From contig JAKUPZ010000002.1 in the NCBI GenBank assembly GCA_022449765.1, forward strand, positions 1 through 64,000: a stretch of 64,000 nt of DNA. The letters run 5' to 3'. The position numbers and the translations under genes are program-made. Each line of letters opens with the position of its first letter. The stretch's first letter is position 1. Below, piece after piece: positions 15,927-25,038 of this stretch. The notes under the pieces are model-generated. The model ran no database searches and was not told the DNA's origin. It saw nothing but the letters and a program-made list of their open reading frames with translations. The DNA comes from Dehalococcoidia bacterium (lineage in GTDB: Bacteria; Chloroflexota; Dehalococcoidia; Lucifugimonadales; Australimonadaceae).

Positions 15927-17850
15927 TAGGCTGAACCTGAGATTCTTGTAGTGGCATTGAAGCGAAAGAGTTTGATTCGATTGCTCGTAACCATAATTCC
16001 AGGTTCATCAAAACCCAGAGCTTTCGCCCCATTGGTTTCCCTTTTTGATGATCTCGATAAAGTTGAGTTATTTTTTGGGAGCTCAGAAATTGAGATGCGC
16101 GTGAATCTTGAGCTAACAAAGTATCCTGAATGATTGAAGATAGTTCGTTTCGAAACCATTTATCTATGGGTGGGTCAAATCCTTTTTTAGGCATTTGCAT
16201 CAATTTACTCGGCAACAAATCTTTGAATGTTTCACGCAGCAAAATTTTAGTTTTTCTACCCTTTAGCTTATAGCTCTCAGGTAGAGTGGCGACATATTCA
16301 ACTAATGCTGTATCTAGGAATGGGGACCTTGCTTCCAAGCCAACTGCCATACTCATGCGATCTGCTTTGACTAGAAGTGCGTCAGGAAGCACTGTTTCAT
16401 AATGGGCTTGCATAATTTCGTGAAGGGGAGAATTGCGAGCGGCTCGTTTTCTAGCCTCTGTCTCCGATGTGAATAATGATTCTTCGCTAGAGTAGGCACG
16501 CAGTTCTTTGGATACCAGTTCTTCAATTTCATGTACTGAGAATATGCTAGAAAAATTAAGATAGCGTTGCCACGCGTCATAGCTTGAATTTTCCATGAAT
16601 TTTTTCAAATTCTGAAATTTTGTATTCGATGGATATATTTTTGATAAAGCACTTGGTACCCAATTAAGTAATTTGGGTATCGGAAGTTGGTATAACGAAC
16701 CTGCAAAACGGTTGTAACCTGCGAAGCTTTCATCGCCTCCGTCTCCATTCAATACAACGGTGACATGCTCTTTTGCTGCTTGCGACACAAGATAACTTGG
16801 AATTGCAGATTCGTCCCCATACGGCTGATCATGATGCCACAGGATTGTTTCTATGAGTTTTTCTACATTTGAATCAACGGAGATTTCAGTATGTGAAGTT
16901 CCGTACATTTCGACGGTCATTTTTGCCGCAGATCGTTCATCAAAATCAGCTTCATTGAATCCGACGGTGAACGTTTTTAAGGGCGTATCCAACGATTGTG
17001 AAGCAAGAGCGACTATGATTGCAGAATCTAATCCTCCGCTGAGTAACGCGCCCAATGGTGCATCACTGACTAACCTTTTAGCTACGGCTTTATTTAATAA
17101 ATGGTAAGTTTTTTCCTGTGCTTGCTTGAATGAATCGACTGCATCTAAAGGTGCTCCGAACGTGGGGGTCCAGTAATTTTCAGGTTCATGGATACCATCC
17201 TTGTCAAAGACCATGAAGGATCCTGGAGGGACTTGTAAAATACCCTCATACATAGTCTCCGGCCAAGGGACGAACCCGTGCAGCAATAGGTCAGGTATAT
17301 TCTGAAAGGCTATTTGCTGAGTAACCCATGGACACGCCAGCAACGTTTTGATTTCGGAACCAAAAGTTAAATATCTGTTGTTGAAATTGTAATAAAGGGG
17401 CTTCTTTCCAGAACGGTCCCTTGCGAGAAGAAGCTTTTCTTTATTTTCGTCCCAAATTGAAAAAGCGAACATTCCATCCAAATAATTGACTACCCCATCG
17501 CCGAATTGTTCGTAGGCATGTACAAGTACTTCGGTGTCTGACTGAGATCGAAACTTATAGCCTTTGAGTTCAAGATCTAGCCGTAATTCGCGGTAATTGT
17601 ATATCTCTCCATTTAATGAAACCCAAATGGTGGAATTTTGATTTGGCATGGGTTGGTCACCATTTTCGCTCAGATCTATAACCCTTAGCCGCGTGTGACC
17701 TAAGAAAACCGTGGGGCGATTCTCTCCATGTTTGGTGATGCTGCCTGTTCCTTCAGGGCCGCGATGCTTTAGCAGCGTGATCATCTGGCTCGCAACTTCA
17801 GGTTGCGAAGGCTCACCATGTAAATCAATAAACCCGCATATACCGCACAT
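15919..17850 (-). CDS. asnB: AsnB-type glutamine amidotransferase (asparagine synthase family)
   Basis: Glutamine-dependent enzyme that activates a carboxylate with ATP and amidates it. The start is fixed by MCGICGF: Cys2 is the Ntn-type glutaminase nucleophile. The second half has the PP-loop LLSGGLDS and the synthase domain. At 643 aa it matches the PEP-CTERM/exosortase and O-antigen type AsnB proteins. The -10 box TATAAT lies 7 bases before ATG, with no ribosome-binding site, so the mRNA is probably leaderless. In polysaccharide clusters such enzymes can amidate uronic acids; with two nucleotide-sugar dehydrogenases nearby this is plausible, but true asparagine synthesis is equally possible. 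Confidence 0.9.
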   Translation of the reverse strand: MCGICGFIDLHGEPSQPEVASQMITLLKHRGPEGTGSITKHGENRPTVFLGHTRLRVIDLSENGDQPMPNQNSTIWVSLNGEIYNYRELRLDLELKGYKFRSQSDTEVLVHAYEQFGDGVVNYLDGMFAFSIWDENKEKLLLARDRSGKKPLYYNFNNRYLTFGSEIKTLLACPWVTQQIAFQNIPDLLLHGFVPWPETMYEGILQVPPGSFMVFDKDGIHEPENYWTPTFGAPLDAVDSFKQAQEKTYHLLNKAVAKRLVSDAPLGALLSGGLDSAIIVALASQSLDTPLKTFTVGFNEADFDERSAAKMTVEMYGTSHTEISVDSNVEKLIETILWHHDQPYGDESAIPSYLVSQAAKEHVTVVLNGDGGDESFAGYNRFAGSLYQLPIPKLLNWVPSALSKIYPSNTKFQNLKKFMENSSYDAWQRYLNFSSIFSVHEIEELVSKELRAYSSEESLFTSETEARKRAARNSPLHEIMQAHYETVLPDALLVKADRMSMAVGLEARSPFLDTALVEYVATLPESYKLKGRKTKILLRETFKDLLPSKLMQMPKKGFDPPIDKWFRNELSSIIQDTLLAQDSRASQFLSSQKITQLYRDHQKGKPMGRKLWVLMNLELWLRAIESNSFASMPLQESQVQPNA

Positions 17851-17857
17851 TAGCTTG

Positions 17858-17863
17858 ATTATA
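17858..17863 (-). promoter_or_regulatory. -10 box of a leaderless promoter for the AsnB-like gene
   Basis: A perfect TATAAT on the minus strand ends 7 bases before the ATG at 17850, placing the predicted transcription start at the start codon. The -35 region is weak. Confidence 0.5.
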
Positions 17864-17933
17864 CGTGTCAAAATCAGTATTGAACCCTGTTTTACGTTCA
17901 CATACCGAATTTGCGTACCGTCATTTCCTGCAA

Positions 17934-17942
17934 TGGTACAAT
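17934..17942 (+). promoter_or_regulatory. extended -10 of a leaderless promoter for the deacetylase gene
   Basis: TGGTACAAT (TGn plus TACAAT) ends 8 bases before the ATG at 17951, which has no ribosome-binding site. It is back to back with the opposite leaderless promoter at 17858-17863. Confidence 0.4.
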
Positions 17943-17950
17943 TTGCATCT

Positions 17951-18916
17951 ATGGCAGGCACATTTGTTCTTTCTCTAGATACTGAATTAGGCTGGGGTAC
18001 TGTTGATAAATACAACCCTTCAAAGTACCTTCGCCATTTAGAAGGTACGCGCGATGCTATAAGTCGCCTTCTAGGATTATTTGCTACCTATGAAATTCCG
18101 GTTACATGGGCAATGGTTGGGCATCTTTTTTTAAATGAGTGTGATCATACTGATGGCATGGACTCGCACCCTGATGTCGAAACGGGGCGCAAATTAAGCA
18201 ATGGCTTACCTTGGCATTCGGCAGATCCTGGAACTAATAGAATTACGGATCCATTCTGGTACGGGGATGACATTCTGAAAATGATCCTAGAAGCGAAACC
18301 GAGACATGAAATAGGATGCCATACATTTAGCCATTTGCCGTTTGATCATCCTGATGTTGATGCGACCACGGTCGCATCTCAACTGAGCAAATGCCACCAG
18401 GTAGCGTCAGTAGCAAATGTTAAATTACGGTCTTTTGTTTTTCCGAGAAATCGAATTCGGCATGAGGATTTATTGGGAGAAAACGGTTTTATTTCTTACC
18501 GGGGGATTCAAGAAAATTGGTACGCCAAATTCCCTCTACATTTGCGTAGAGCCGTATCGCTTGGCGATCGAATTCTTTGCCTGACACCTACGGTATATCC
18601 TCGAAATAAATTACATATACGCAATGGTGCGGTGAATATTCCGGCTTCAATGTACCTGATGCCGCCGGACGGTGTCCGCAAATTCTTGCCAGGCTCATTT
18701 CGAGTCCGTCAAGCAGAAAAAGGATTAGTAAAAGCCGTCAATAGCGATGCTATTTTTCACCTTTGGTTTCATCCTTGGAATGCTGGAGGAACACCAATTA
18801 TTGAAGACTGGCTAGAAAGAATATTGGAAAAAGTTTCTAATTTTCGTACAAATAATGCTCTTAGAACGATGACTATGGAGCAAGTGGCAGATGAGCGATT
18901 AGAAGGTGCTTTTTGA
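17951..18916 (+). CDS. polysaccharide deacetylase (NodB-like, CE4)
   Basis: Removes N- or O-acetyl groups from a glycan or glycolipid. The NodB-type metal site is visible: LSLDTELGWG near residue 10 supplies the first Asp, and HEIGCHTFSHLPFDH (~115-130) holds the two His. The later active-site His is probably in FHLWFHPWN. At 321 aa with no signal peptide it is probably cytoplasmic, as in PIG-L-independent glycan pathways. The start MAGTF at 17951 is chosen for domain fit and promoter spacing. It overlaps the formyltransferase by three bases, so the acts of removing an acyl group and adding a formyl group may be linked. Confidence 0.85.
   Translation: MAGTFVLSLDTELGWGTVDKYNPSKYLRHLEGTRDAISRLLGLFATYEIPVTWAMVGHLFLNECDHTDGMDSHPDVETGRKLSNGLPWHSADPGTNRITDPFWYGDDILKMILEAKPRHEIGCHTFSHLPFDHPDVDATTVASQLSKCHQVASVANVKLRSFVFPRNRIRHEDLLGENGFISYRGIQENWYAKFPLHLRRAVSLGDRILCLTPTVYPRNKLHIRNGAVNIPASMYLMPPDGVRKFLPGSFRVRQAEKGLVKAVNSDAIFHLWFHPWNAGGTPIIEDWLERILEKVSNFRTNNALRTMTMEQVADERLEGAF
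18359..18378. repeat. perfect inverted repeat, 9-bp arms, 2-base centre
   Basis: GATGCGACC (18359-18367) and GGTCGCATC (18370-18378) are complementary, inside the deacetylase coding sequence. At 9 bp it may be chance in a window of this size. Confidence 0.6.
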
Positions 18917-19683
18917 GCGTCTGCATATTAGCAAACGATGATCCTCAATCTAGAGCAATGATAGCGGGCATCGCTAAGGACCATAGTATTTCTGCGATTA
19001 TTTTTGAAAAAAAACCCAAGGGTTCTATGTTAAAGACTCTTAAATTTCGAATAAGACGCTTGGGTTACAAAAAAGTAATAGGCCAATTACTGCTTCTTGT
19101 TTATGAAAAAATGTTTTTGTCCAAAAGATCGCTAAGCGCAATTCAGGATTCCTTAGGTTCATTTGGGCCGATTCCAACTAGCATCCCGACATATACCGTT
19201 AAAAGCGTTAATAGCGATCGAACTTTAGAATTACTTGAACTGCATCAGCCGCAAATTTGCGTTATTACAGGAACTTCTATCATTAAGCCAGTAGTGCTGG
19301 ATAAATGCTCCTTGTTCCTCAATATTCATTGCGGAATTACTCCTGCATACAGAGGAGTTCATGGAGGGTTCTGGGCGATTAAAGAACAGGATTTCAAAAA
19401 CGTAGGAGTTACCATCCATAAAGTTGACCAAGGTATAGATACAGGCGATATTGTTTATCAGGAAGAGGTGTCTTTTACTAAGAAGTTTGAGACTCATCGA
19501 ACACTTGCAGCAAAGCAGTACAAAATCGGCATACCTTTAATGTCAAAAGCTATTGATGATGGATTAAATGGTAGGCTTCCGTCATTTCGTAGAGATGATC
19601 TTGAAAGTAGGCAGTGGTTCTCTCCAACCCTTTTGGATTATTTTGGTTTCAGGAAAATTCTTTCTGAAATTGCACTTAACTAA
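18913..19683 (+). CDS. formyltransferase-family protein (sugar N-formyltransferase-like)
   Basis: Belongs to the 10-formyl-tetrahydrofolate formyltransferase fold. The catalytic Asn-His-Asp set is visible: FLNIHCG (Asn137, His139), AYRGVHGGFWA and the Asp in VDQGIDTGDI (172-179). The N-terminal ~90 residues diverge from methionyl-tRNA formyltransferase, and there is no tRNA-binding C-terminal domain, so an amino-sugar substrate is more likely than Met-tRNA. Translation probably starts at a TTG that overlaps the upstream TGA (TTGA coupling). Coupled to the deacetylase, it may formylate the amine exposed by deacetylation. Confidence 0.8.
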   Translation: MSVCILANDDPQSRAMIAGIAKDHSISAIIFEKKPKGSMLKTLKFRIRRLGYKKVIGQLLLLVYEKMFLSKRSLSAIQDSLGSFGPIPTSIPTYTVKSVNSDRTLELLELHQPQICVITGTSIIKPVVLDKCSLFLNIHCGITPAYRGVHGGFWAIKEQDFKNVGVTIHKVDQGIDTGDIVYQEEVSFTKKFETHRTLAAKQYKIGIPLMSKAIDDGLNGRLPSFRRDDLESRQWFSPTLLDYFGFRKILSEIALN

Positions 19684-20509
19684 GCCAAATTTTGGTTAAT
19701 GGTTTCCCTGAAATTTGTGAAGTATTTTCTATGTCTTTTGCAAAATAATCGTTGAGTTTTTTATAAACTTCTGTCGGTATTGATTGGTTATCTGCTTGGG
19801 TATTCAAATTTCGTAGCTTTGAGACAATCCCAACTTTTTTTGCCCATCGTAGTAATTTACGCAAGTTAAGTGCTCTGGCTAGGTCACCTGCATTGTTAAA
19901 TTGTTGATCAACCCAGGTTGACTTAGGTTTCCGACCCACGTTTACTTCGACTCTTGCCATTGTCGGGCTGAAATTTGGATCAACTTCCAAGAATTCATAA
20001 ATAGCAGAGAACCATTTTTCGGGATTAGCTACTATTTCTTCATATACCAATATAAGCAAATTTTCGTTAAAGATGCCTTTGAATCTCTCAAGCCCCTCAG
20101 AGTAAGCGCTTTTTTCTAAAAGATCAGGGAAATCATTTAATGCGTCCTCAAAAGCTTTTGTTCTTGGTATTTCCCCGGACGCTATTCCGTTTAAATATGC
20201 TGAGTAAGTGCGATCTGAAGGGTTGCGTATAGAGGCAATTAATTTCAAATTGGGATCGAAGTCATAAATGCGTTGCGGCGCTCTTTTGTCATATAAGTAA
20301 AGTGACGACATTTCCCCAGCATAAGTTGCACTACCGCAAGAATTAAAATGATTTTCATACCAAGTAGTACCTTGATCATATTTTTCATCATGAACGAAGA
20401 AGTTCAATTCTTTTTGTGGAAGGCATAGGCTCGGATGTTCATCAAGGCAATTGTAAATCCATGCAGTTCCACATCTCTGTCCACCGATCCCAAGAAACTT
20501 TGGTTTCAT
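19676..20509 (-). CDS. PAPS-dependent sulfotransferase
   Basis: Transfers sulfate from PAPS to a hydroxyl or amine. The 5'-phosphosulfate loop is GGQRCGTAWIYN at residues 9-20. The 3'-phosphate binding segment is SIRNPSDRTYSAYL near residue 93. Length (277 aa) fits bacterial members related to heparan/chitin-type sulfotransferases. It overlaps the convergent formyltransferase by eight bases. The Sat-CysC gene at 35575-37302 in the same island can make PAPS, so the pair argues for a sulfated polysaccharide or glycolipid. Confidence 0.9.
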   Translation of the reverse strand: MKPKFLGIGGQRCGTAWIYNCLDEHPSLCLPQKELNFFVHDEKYDQGTTWYENHFNSCGSATYAGEMSSLYLYDKRAPQRIYDFDPNLKLIASIRNPSDRTYSAYLNGIASGEIPRTKAFEDALNDFPDLLEKSAYSEGLERFKGIFNENLLILVYEEIVANPEKWFSAIYEFLEVDPNFSPTMARVEVNVGRKPKSTWVDQQFNNAGDLARALNLRKLLRWAKKVGIVSKLRNLNTQADNQSIPTEVYKKLNDYFAKDIENTSQISGKPLTKIWLS

Positions 20510-20520
20510 AAATGCATCAC

Positions 20521-21594
20521 CTAGCTTTGCGCAATTGAAAAATTTTTGAAAATTTCGATTACTCGATCCATCAGCCTATTCACGTCATGATCTGCTACCA
20601 CAACTGATCTAAGATCATTTCCTATTTGGTTTCGCTCTGTAACACTTAATGTGAAAAACTTTTCAATTTTTTCTGCAAGTAAATGGGCTTCATTGGGAGG
20701 GCAGTAAAGTAAAGAGTCGTAGTCTTTAAATAATGGGCGGAATTTTGGATTGCACGAAATTACAGGTAATTCGCACGCCATAGCTTCGAGAACTGATTTG
20801 TCTAGCGCACTAGGCCCAGTACTAGCGTTGACGTATAAAGCTGCGGAGTTCAGCATTTCTGGCATCCTGTCATTAGCTATTACACCTTCTAAACTGACAG
20901 TATGTGCCAAATTTAGGTCAGATATTTTGCGCTTTAGTTTAACGAGCAGAGACAGGTCGTAATTCGAATAGGCTTCCCCGTAAATCTTCAAATAAATTGG
21001 ATCATTATTTCCCTTATTCAGAATTCCAAGGGCCTCGATAAGAACTTCATAGCCTTTCACTTTGGATATTCGTCCAGCAGAGACTATAAGCCTGGGCTCA
21101 GCAGGACTAGAAAGCTTTACAAATTTTCCAGTGTCGATTCCTTGACCCACCGCAATTTTTTTATCTGTGTCGATCGGAAACGTATCATCAGTAGTAGTAG
21201 TGATTGCTGTAAAAAAGGGCAAATAATGCTTTACAGTTGGAGGCATTGAGCCATGCGCCTTGAATAGGATGACAGGAATACGGCGTACTTTTGCGTAGAA
21301 TATAAGTAAGCCCCATATCTGCCCCTGGTGGATAAAAACCCCATCAACTTTCCTAAGTAATAACAATGGAAGCATTACTCGTTGAAGATTGAGAAACCGT
21401 ATGAGTTTAGAGGCACCTTTTTCTTTGGCCATGGAAAATACGGAGACATTGTTTGGAAGTTGATAATCTCCAACAGACATTCCAATGACTGTGAGGTGCT
21501 CAACTCGTTGAGCTAGTGATCGGATCCACGCAATATTTGAGCCATACACTGAATCAGCGGAGTCTACTTTTGTAATTATCATGGCTAGTCGCAT
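20521..21594 (-). CDS. GT4-family glycosyltransferase
   Basis: GT-B glycosyltransferase with the GT1-type C-terminal domain: LIVSAGRISKVKGYEVLIEAL, then VSLEGVIANDRMPEML, then SALDKSVLEAMACELPVIS as the EX7E-type motif (around 265-280). The N-terminal half is less conserved. 357 aa. It lies between the sulfotransferase and the initiating transferase and is translationally close to both (gaps of 11 and 2 bases), so it may add the second sugar of the repeat unit. Confidence 0.9.
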   Translation of the reverse strand: MRLAMIITKVDSADSVYGSNIAWIRSLAQRVEHLTVIGMSVGDYQLPNNVSVFSMAKEKGASKLIRFLNLQRVMLPLLLLRKVDGVFIHQGQIWGLLIFYAKVRRIPVILFKAHGSMPPTVKHYLPFFTAITTTTDDTFPIDTDKKIAVGQGIDTGKFVKLSSPAEPRLIVSAGRISKVKGYEVLIEALGILNKGNNDPIYLKIYGEAYSNYDLSLLVKLKRKISDLNLAHTVSLEGVIANDRMPEMLNSAALYVNASTGPSALDKSVLEAMACELPVISCNPKFRPLFKDYDSLLYCPPNEAHLLAEKIEKFFTLSVTERNQIGNDLRSVVVADHDVNRLMDRVIEIFKNFSIAQS

Positions 21595-21596
21595 TT

Positions 21597-22214
21597 TTAA
21601 TCACTATCTAATGGGAGCTTTGCATTATCGTCCCATTTCCCTCGGATTGTTCGATAGACGGAGCGGAGAATGATAGTGATATCAAGCCATATTGATAATT
21701 TTTCAACATATTCGATATCGTTGCGAATTTTTGCTTCAATGTCATCTCTTCTTGCATTTATTTGCGCCAATCCTGTTAATCCTGCTGGTACTAAAAACCT
21801 CTTAGACAGGTTGTAGGATTTAGGAGCTAATTCGTCCAATTCTTTTTGAGCAAGAGCTCGAGGACCAACGAAACTCATTTCACCCTTGAAGATATTAATT
21901 ATTTGCGGCAATTCATCTAATGCTGTTGGTCTTAAGATACGACCAATTTTTGTAATTCGTGGGTCACTCGCGGTAGTCCATGCGGGACCTAAATCGTCGG
22001 CGTTTTTTACCATAGTGCGAAATTTCAATACAGTGAAAGTTTTTCCATCTTTTCCAGCTCTTTGTTGCCTGTAAAAAATAGGTGATCCTGAGTCAGCATA
22101 AATCAATACGGGGATTCCAATCCAAATCAAAACCCAAATGGGTGCAAGTAGCACATGCGCAAAGAGGAGTATAAGGAGATCAAAAATTCGTTTTAAAAGT
22201 AACTTCGTGGTCAT
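21597..22214 (-). CDS. initiating phosphoglycosyl transferase (bacterial sugar transferase, PglC-like)
   Basis: Attaches the first sugar-1-phosphate to undecaprenyl phosphate, starting repeat-unit assembly. The 205-residue small-PGT plan is complete: re-entrant hydrophobic helix (~10-40) after basic KRIFDLL, then QQRAGKDGKTFTVLKFRTM with the family active-site region, LDELPQIINIFKGEMSFVGPRA and GLTGLAQINARRD. It lacks the N-terminal helices of WcaJ/WbaP. The first sugar is probably a HexNAc or its derivative, by analogy with the short family. It is the only initiating transferase in the window. Confidence 0.92.
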   Translation of the reverse strand: MTTKLLLKRIFDLLILLFAHVLLAPIWVLIWIGIPVLIYADSGSPIFYRQQRAGKDGKTFTVLKFRTMVKNADDLGPAWTTASDPRITKIGRILRPTALDELPQIINIFKGEMSFVGPRALAQKELDELAPKSYNLSKRFLVPAGLTGLAQINARRDDIEAKIRNDIEYVEKLSIWLDITIILRSVYRTIRGKWDDNAKLPLDSD

Positions 22215-22244
22215 TGTGCCTCGGGGAAACCGGCACCTCTATGG

Positions 22245-23558
22245 TTACAGTCTCCAGTAGATAATATCATCGCGCGAATCTGGTTTTAGCACACCTTTTA
22301 TGTCAAGAATTATCCCAGCAGCATTATGTGTGTTGAGCAAGCTTACGTATTGCTTATAGGTCATTTGCGCTAAATCTTTGTGTGGGACTGCTAAAATTAA
22401 ACAATCAAAACTATTTTCGTAACCTAGAACATCAGAAGGCGCAGGTTTGAGTCCTAGGTGCTCTAGATCTTCCGAAGACGCAAGGGGATCATAGACCACT
22501 ACGTTGGCTCCATAGGTGATAAGTTTGTTGTTTAGCTCTACTACGGGGGTATTGCGGAAATCCTTCACGTTTTCTTTGTAGGTTGCACCAAGTATCAGAA
22601 TGTGAGATCCCTTAACATCCTTTGCCGCATTACTGTAGAGTTTTTTAATTTGTATTGCGAGCTTTTCAGGCATGGTGTTGTTCGTATGGCGACCAGCTAG
22701 TATTACTTCTGGATTAAAGCCAATTTGTTTTGCGATATAGGTTAAATAGTATGGATCAACGGGAATGCAATGCCCGCCCACTATGCCAGGTTTGAATTGC
22801 AAAAAATTCCATTTAGTAGAAGCCGCTTCTAAAACGGAAGAAGTTTCTATTCCTAGCTCATTGAATAAAAATGCAAGCTCGTTCATTAACGCAATATTCA
22901 AATCACGCTGAATATTTTCAATTACCTTTGCGGCCTCTGCAGTTTTAATACTGGAGGCTTTGTGCACTCCTGATTTGGCAACATGTGAATACAAACTAGC
23001 TAAGCGTTCGCACGTGATATGATCTTGTCCGGATACGATTTTAATGACGTTAGACAAGGTGTGTTCTGTGTCTCCAGGGTTAACTCTTTCAGGTGAGTAG
23101 CCGACAGTGAAGTCTTTGGAGGATGTTAGGCCTGATTCATTTTCAATTATCGGTACACAGTAATCTTCAGTACATCCGGGATAGACTGTCGATTCAAACA
23201 CAATCAGAGGCTTAGAGCTACTTGCCCTAACCCGTAATGCATGCCCTATAGAAATACACGCATTCTCTAATGGTCTTAAATCGGGTGTATTGTCTTTATC
23301 AACAGGGGTTGGTACTGCCACAATTATGGCATCGGCATTATTTAGACTCGAAGGATCTGTAGTAAATTCTACTTTGCAAGATTTTAAGATTTGCTCAGGT
23401 ACTTCCTCGTAACGATCATAATTTCTTTGTAATTCGGTGATCCTACTTATATCAAGGTCATACCCAATTACTGTTATTTCTTTAGAGAAAGCTACTGCAA
23501 GTTGAAGGCCAACATATCCTTGGCCGATGATCGTTATATTTTGGTCGTGATAGGTAAT
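22245..23558 (-). CDS. nucleotide-sugar dehydrogenase (UDP-HexNAc type) with a non-canonical start
   Basis: Oxidises C6 of a UDP-sugar to the uronic acid. The open frame extends well past the first standard start codon (GTG at 23321), giving the full Rossmann motif NITIIGQGYVGLQLAVAF. It runs up to a TGA at 23564-23562 with no ATG, GTG or TTG between the stop and that motif. An ATT at 23558 with a GGA 11 bases upstream is the best in-frame candidate; otherwise a one-base slip in an A5 tract next to ATG 23565 breaks the frame. The catalytic motif GIVGGHCIPVDPYY is typical of WbpA/WecC/TviB-like enzymes for UDP-GlcNAc/GalNAc/ManNAc. ~437 aa. Confidence 0.8.
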   Translation of the reverse strand: MTYHDQNITIIGQGYVGLQLAVAFSKEITVIGYDLDISRITELQRNYDRYEEVPEQILKSCKVEFTTDPSSLNNADAIIVAVPTPVDKDNTPDLRPLENACISIGHALRVRASSSKPLIVFESTVYPGCTEDYCVPIIENESGLTSSKDFTVGYSPERVNPGDTEHTLSNVIKIVSGQDHITCERLASLYSHVAKSGVHKASSIKTAEAAKVIENIQRDLNIALMNELAFLFNELGIETSSVLEAASTKWNFLQFKPGIVGGHCIPVDPYYLTYIAKQIGFNPEVILAGRHTNNTMPEKLAIQIKKLYSNAAKDVKGSHILILGATYKENVKDFRNTPVVELNNKLITYGANVVVYDPLASSEDLEHLGLKPAPSDVLGYENSFDCLILAVPHKDLAQMTYKQYVSLLNTHNAAGIILDIKGVLKPDSRDDIIYWRL

Positions 23559-23592
23559 TTTTCATGTTCCAAAAGATTTAATAATTGCAGGC

Positions 23593-24981
23593 TTATGGTA
23601 ACCAATCCATTACTACTTTTGCGAGCCTATTCCCTGCGAGTCCGTCTGGTTTCCACAAGATATTAGTTACAATAGATTGCCGACCTTCCTTATCGGTCTC
23701 TGGATGAGTCAGGTATTGAATGAGCCAATCTTTTAAGCTTTCTTGGGTTTCAACTACTCGCATACCCTTCGATTCAATCAGTTGCATATTGTGCTCAGCA
23801 GAATAGCAGCGTTTCGCACGATGAGCCCATGGAACATTTTTGTCATATTTATCTAAATGGAATGCTATACATGGGGTGTCTTCACAAGCCGCATCTACAG
23901 CAATGGAAGAACTCACTTGTATTACTACGTCCGAAAAATGCATCAGTTCACGTAAATGAATTAACTCCTCTGGAGATTGATCGAATCGGTCTGCCCATTT
24001 AGGCACCACTGAGCCAGCATCCTCAACAGTTAAACCTAATTCCTTCTCAATTTTCGAGTATTCAGCGTTTGATTTCGGGTATTTTCTGATATGTAGATGG
24101 CAGTCAAAAGGGAAATTCTTATCGTTAATAACTTTATGTATTTTTCGTAGATTGGCATCATCGGAAAATGTCCAAGAAGTACCTGGAGAGTAAACGATAA
24201 GCTTTTTCTTAGGGTTGACTCCTATCCTCTTCATAAATGCAGCGCGTGAAGGGAATTTATGTTCTTGAAAAAAGAAGTCAAATTGCGGGGTACCCGTTAT
24301 TTCTATTTTTACAGGATCTACGTAATGGTACTTGATGGCTTCATGCTTCATTTGTGGAGACCAAGTAATCCAATGGTTTGGCTCGCTTGCTACCCTTGTT
24401 TTACTGGTCAAATTATCCCAGCTTTTCACAGCTCCAATAGTCGGAATTCCTCGTTTTTTTGCTTCGGCAATATAATGGGAATCTGGTTCAAATGGGTATG
24501 CTGATATGAATAAATCAGGTTGAACTCGATTGAATAAATCTTCAATTTCTGGGTGCTTGCAAAAAATGGGGTCCATTTTTAAAAGTATTCGTCTAAATTT
24601 GCGCGAGCGGTGAAGATTGAGCAGCCCTGAAAGCCCGCGAATAATGAAATCAAATAATCGGGATGTATAGCCACTTTCGGGCTTTATTAGCCCTTCATGA
24701 AGCCATTTTGTAGTCAGGGTTTTTGTGGTTCCTGGATGCTCGAAGCTTAGAGAGTTGGCTAATGAGCTGTACACTCGCTCCGGAAATCTCTTTTTAAGAA
24801 TAGGCTCTGGATGTAATTCCACTCCTTTTTCAGTCATTTCCTTGAGGAATTTTGGATCATCATATGCGGGACAAGCCACTACTACTTTGATATTGGCTTC
24901 AAGGAGTGACTCCAAGAACCTTGTTCGTAGAAACGTTCTTGCAGTCATCCCATATCTAATTAAAATTAAGACTTTACTCAT
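23593..24981 (-). CDS. GT-B-fold glycosyltransferase-like protein (CDP-glycerol transferase/epimerase-related)
   Basis: 462 residues with a GT-B-like plan. The N-terminal half contains MSKVLILIRYGMTARTFLRT. The second half has KKKLIVYSPGTSWTF, VEDAGSVVPKWADRFDQSPEELIHLRELMHFSDVVIQVSSSIAVDAACEDTPCIAFHLD. The last part resembles the donor-side Ser/Asp-rich loop of CDP-glycerol glycerophosphotransferases and UDP-GlcNAc 2-epimerases. I cannot assign a substrate. Its place inside the island next to the nucleotide-sugar dehydrogenase supports a glycan role. Confidence 0.65.
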   Translation of the reverse strand: MSKVLILIRYGMTARTFLRTRFLESLLEANIKVVVACPAYDDPKFLKEMTEKGVELHPEPILKKRFPERVYSSLANSLSFEHPGTTKTLTTKWLHEGLIKPESGYTSRLFDFIIRGLSGLLNLHRSRKFRRILLKMDPIFCKHPEIEDLFNRVQPDLFISAYPFEPDSHYIAEAKKRGIPTIGAVKSWDNLTSKTRVASEPNHWITWSPQMKHEAIKYHYVDPVKIEITGTPQFDFFFQEHKFPSRAAFMKRIGVNPKKKLIVYSPGTSWTFSDDANLRKIHKVINDKNFPFDCHLHIRKYPKSNAEYSKIEKELGLTVEDAGSVVPKWADRFDQSPEELIHLRELMHFSDVVIQVSSSIAVDAACEDTPCIAFHLDKYDKNVPWAHRAKRCYSAEHNMQLIESKGMRVVETQESLKDWLIQYLTHPETDKEGRQSIVTNILWKPDGLAGNRLAKVVMDWLP

Positions 24982-25038
24982 TCATTGGATCTTTCATGCT
25001 TCCATTGCTTGGCATTGGGAATCTACTAAATTATCTAT

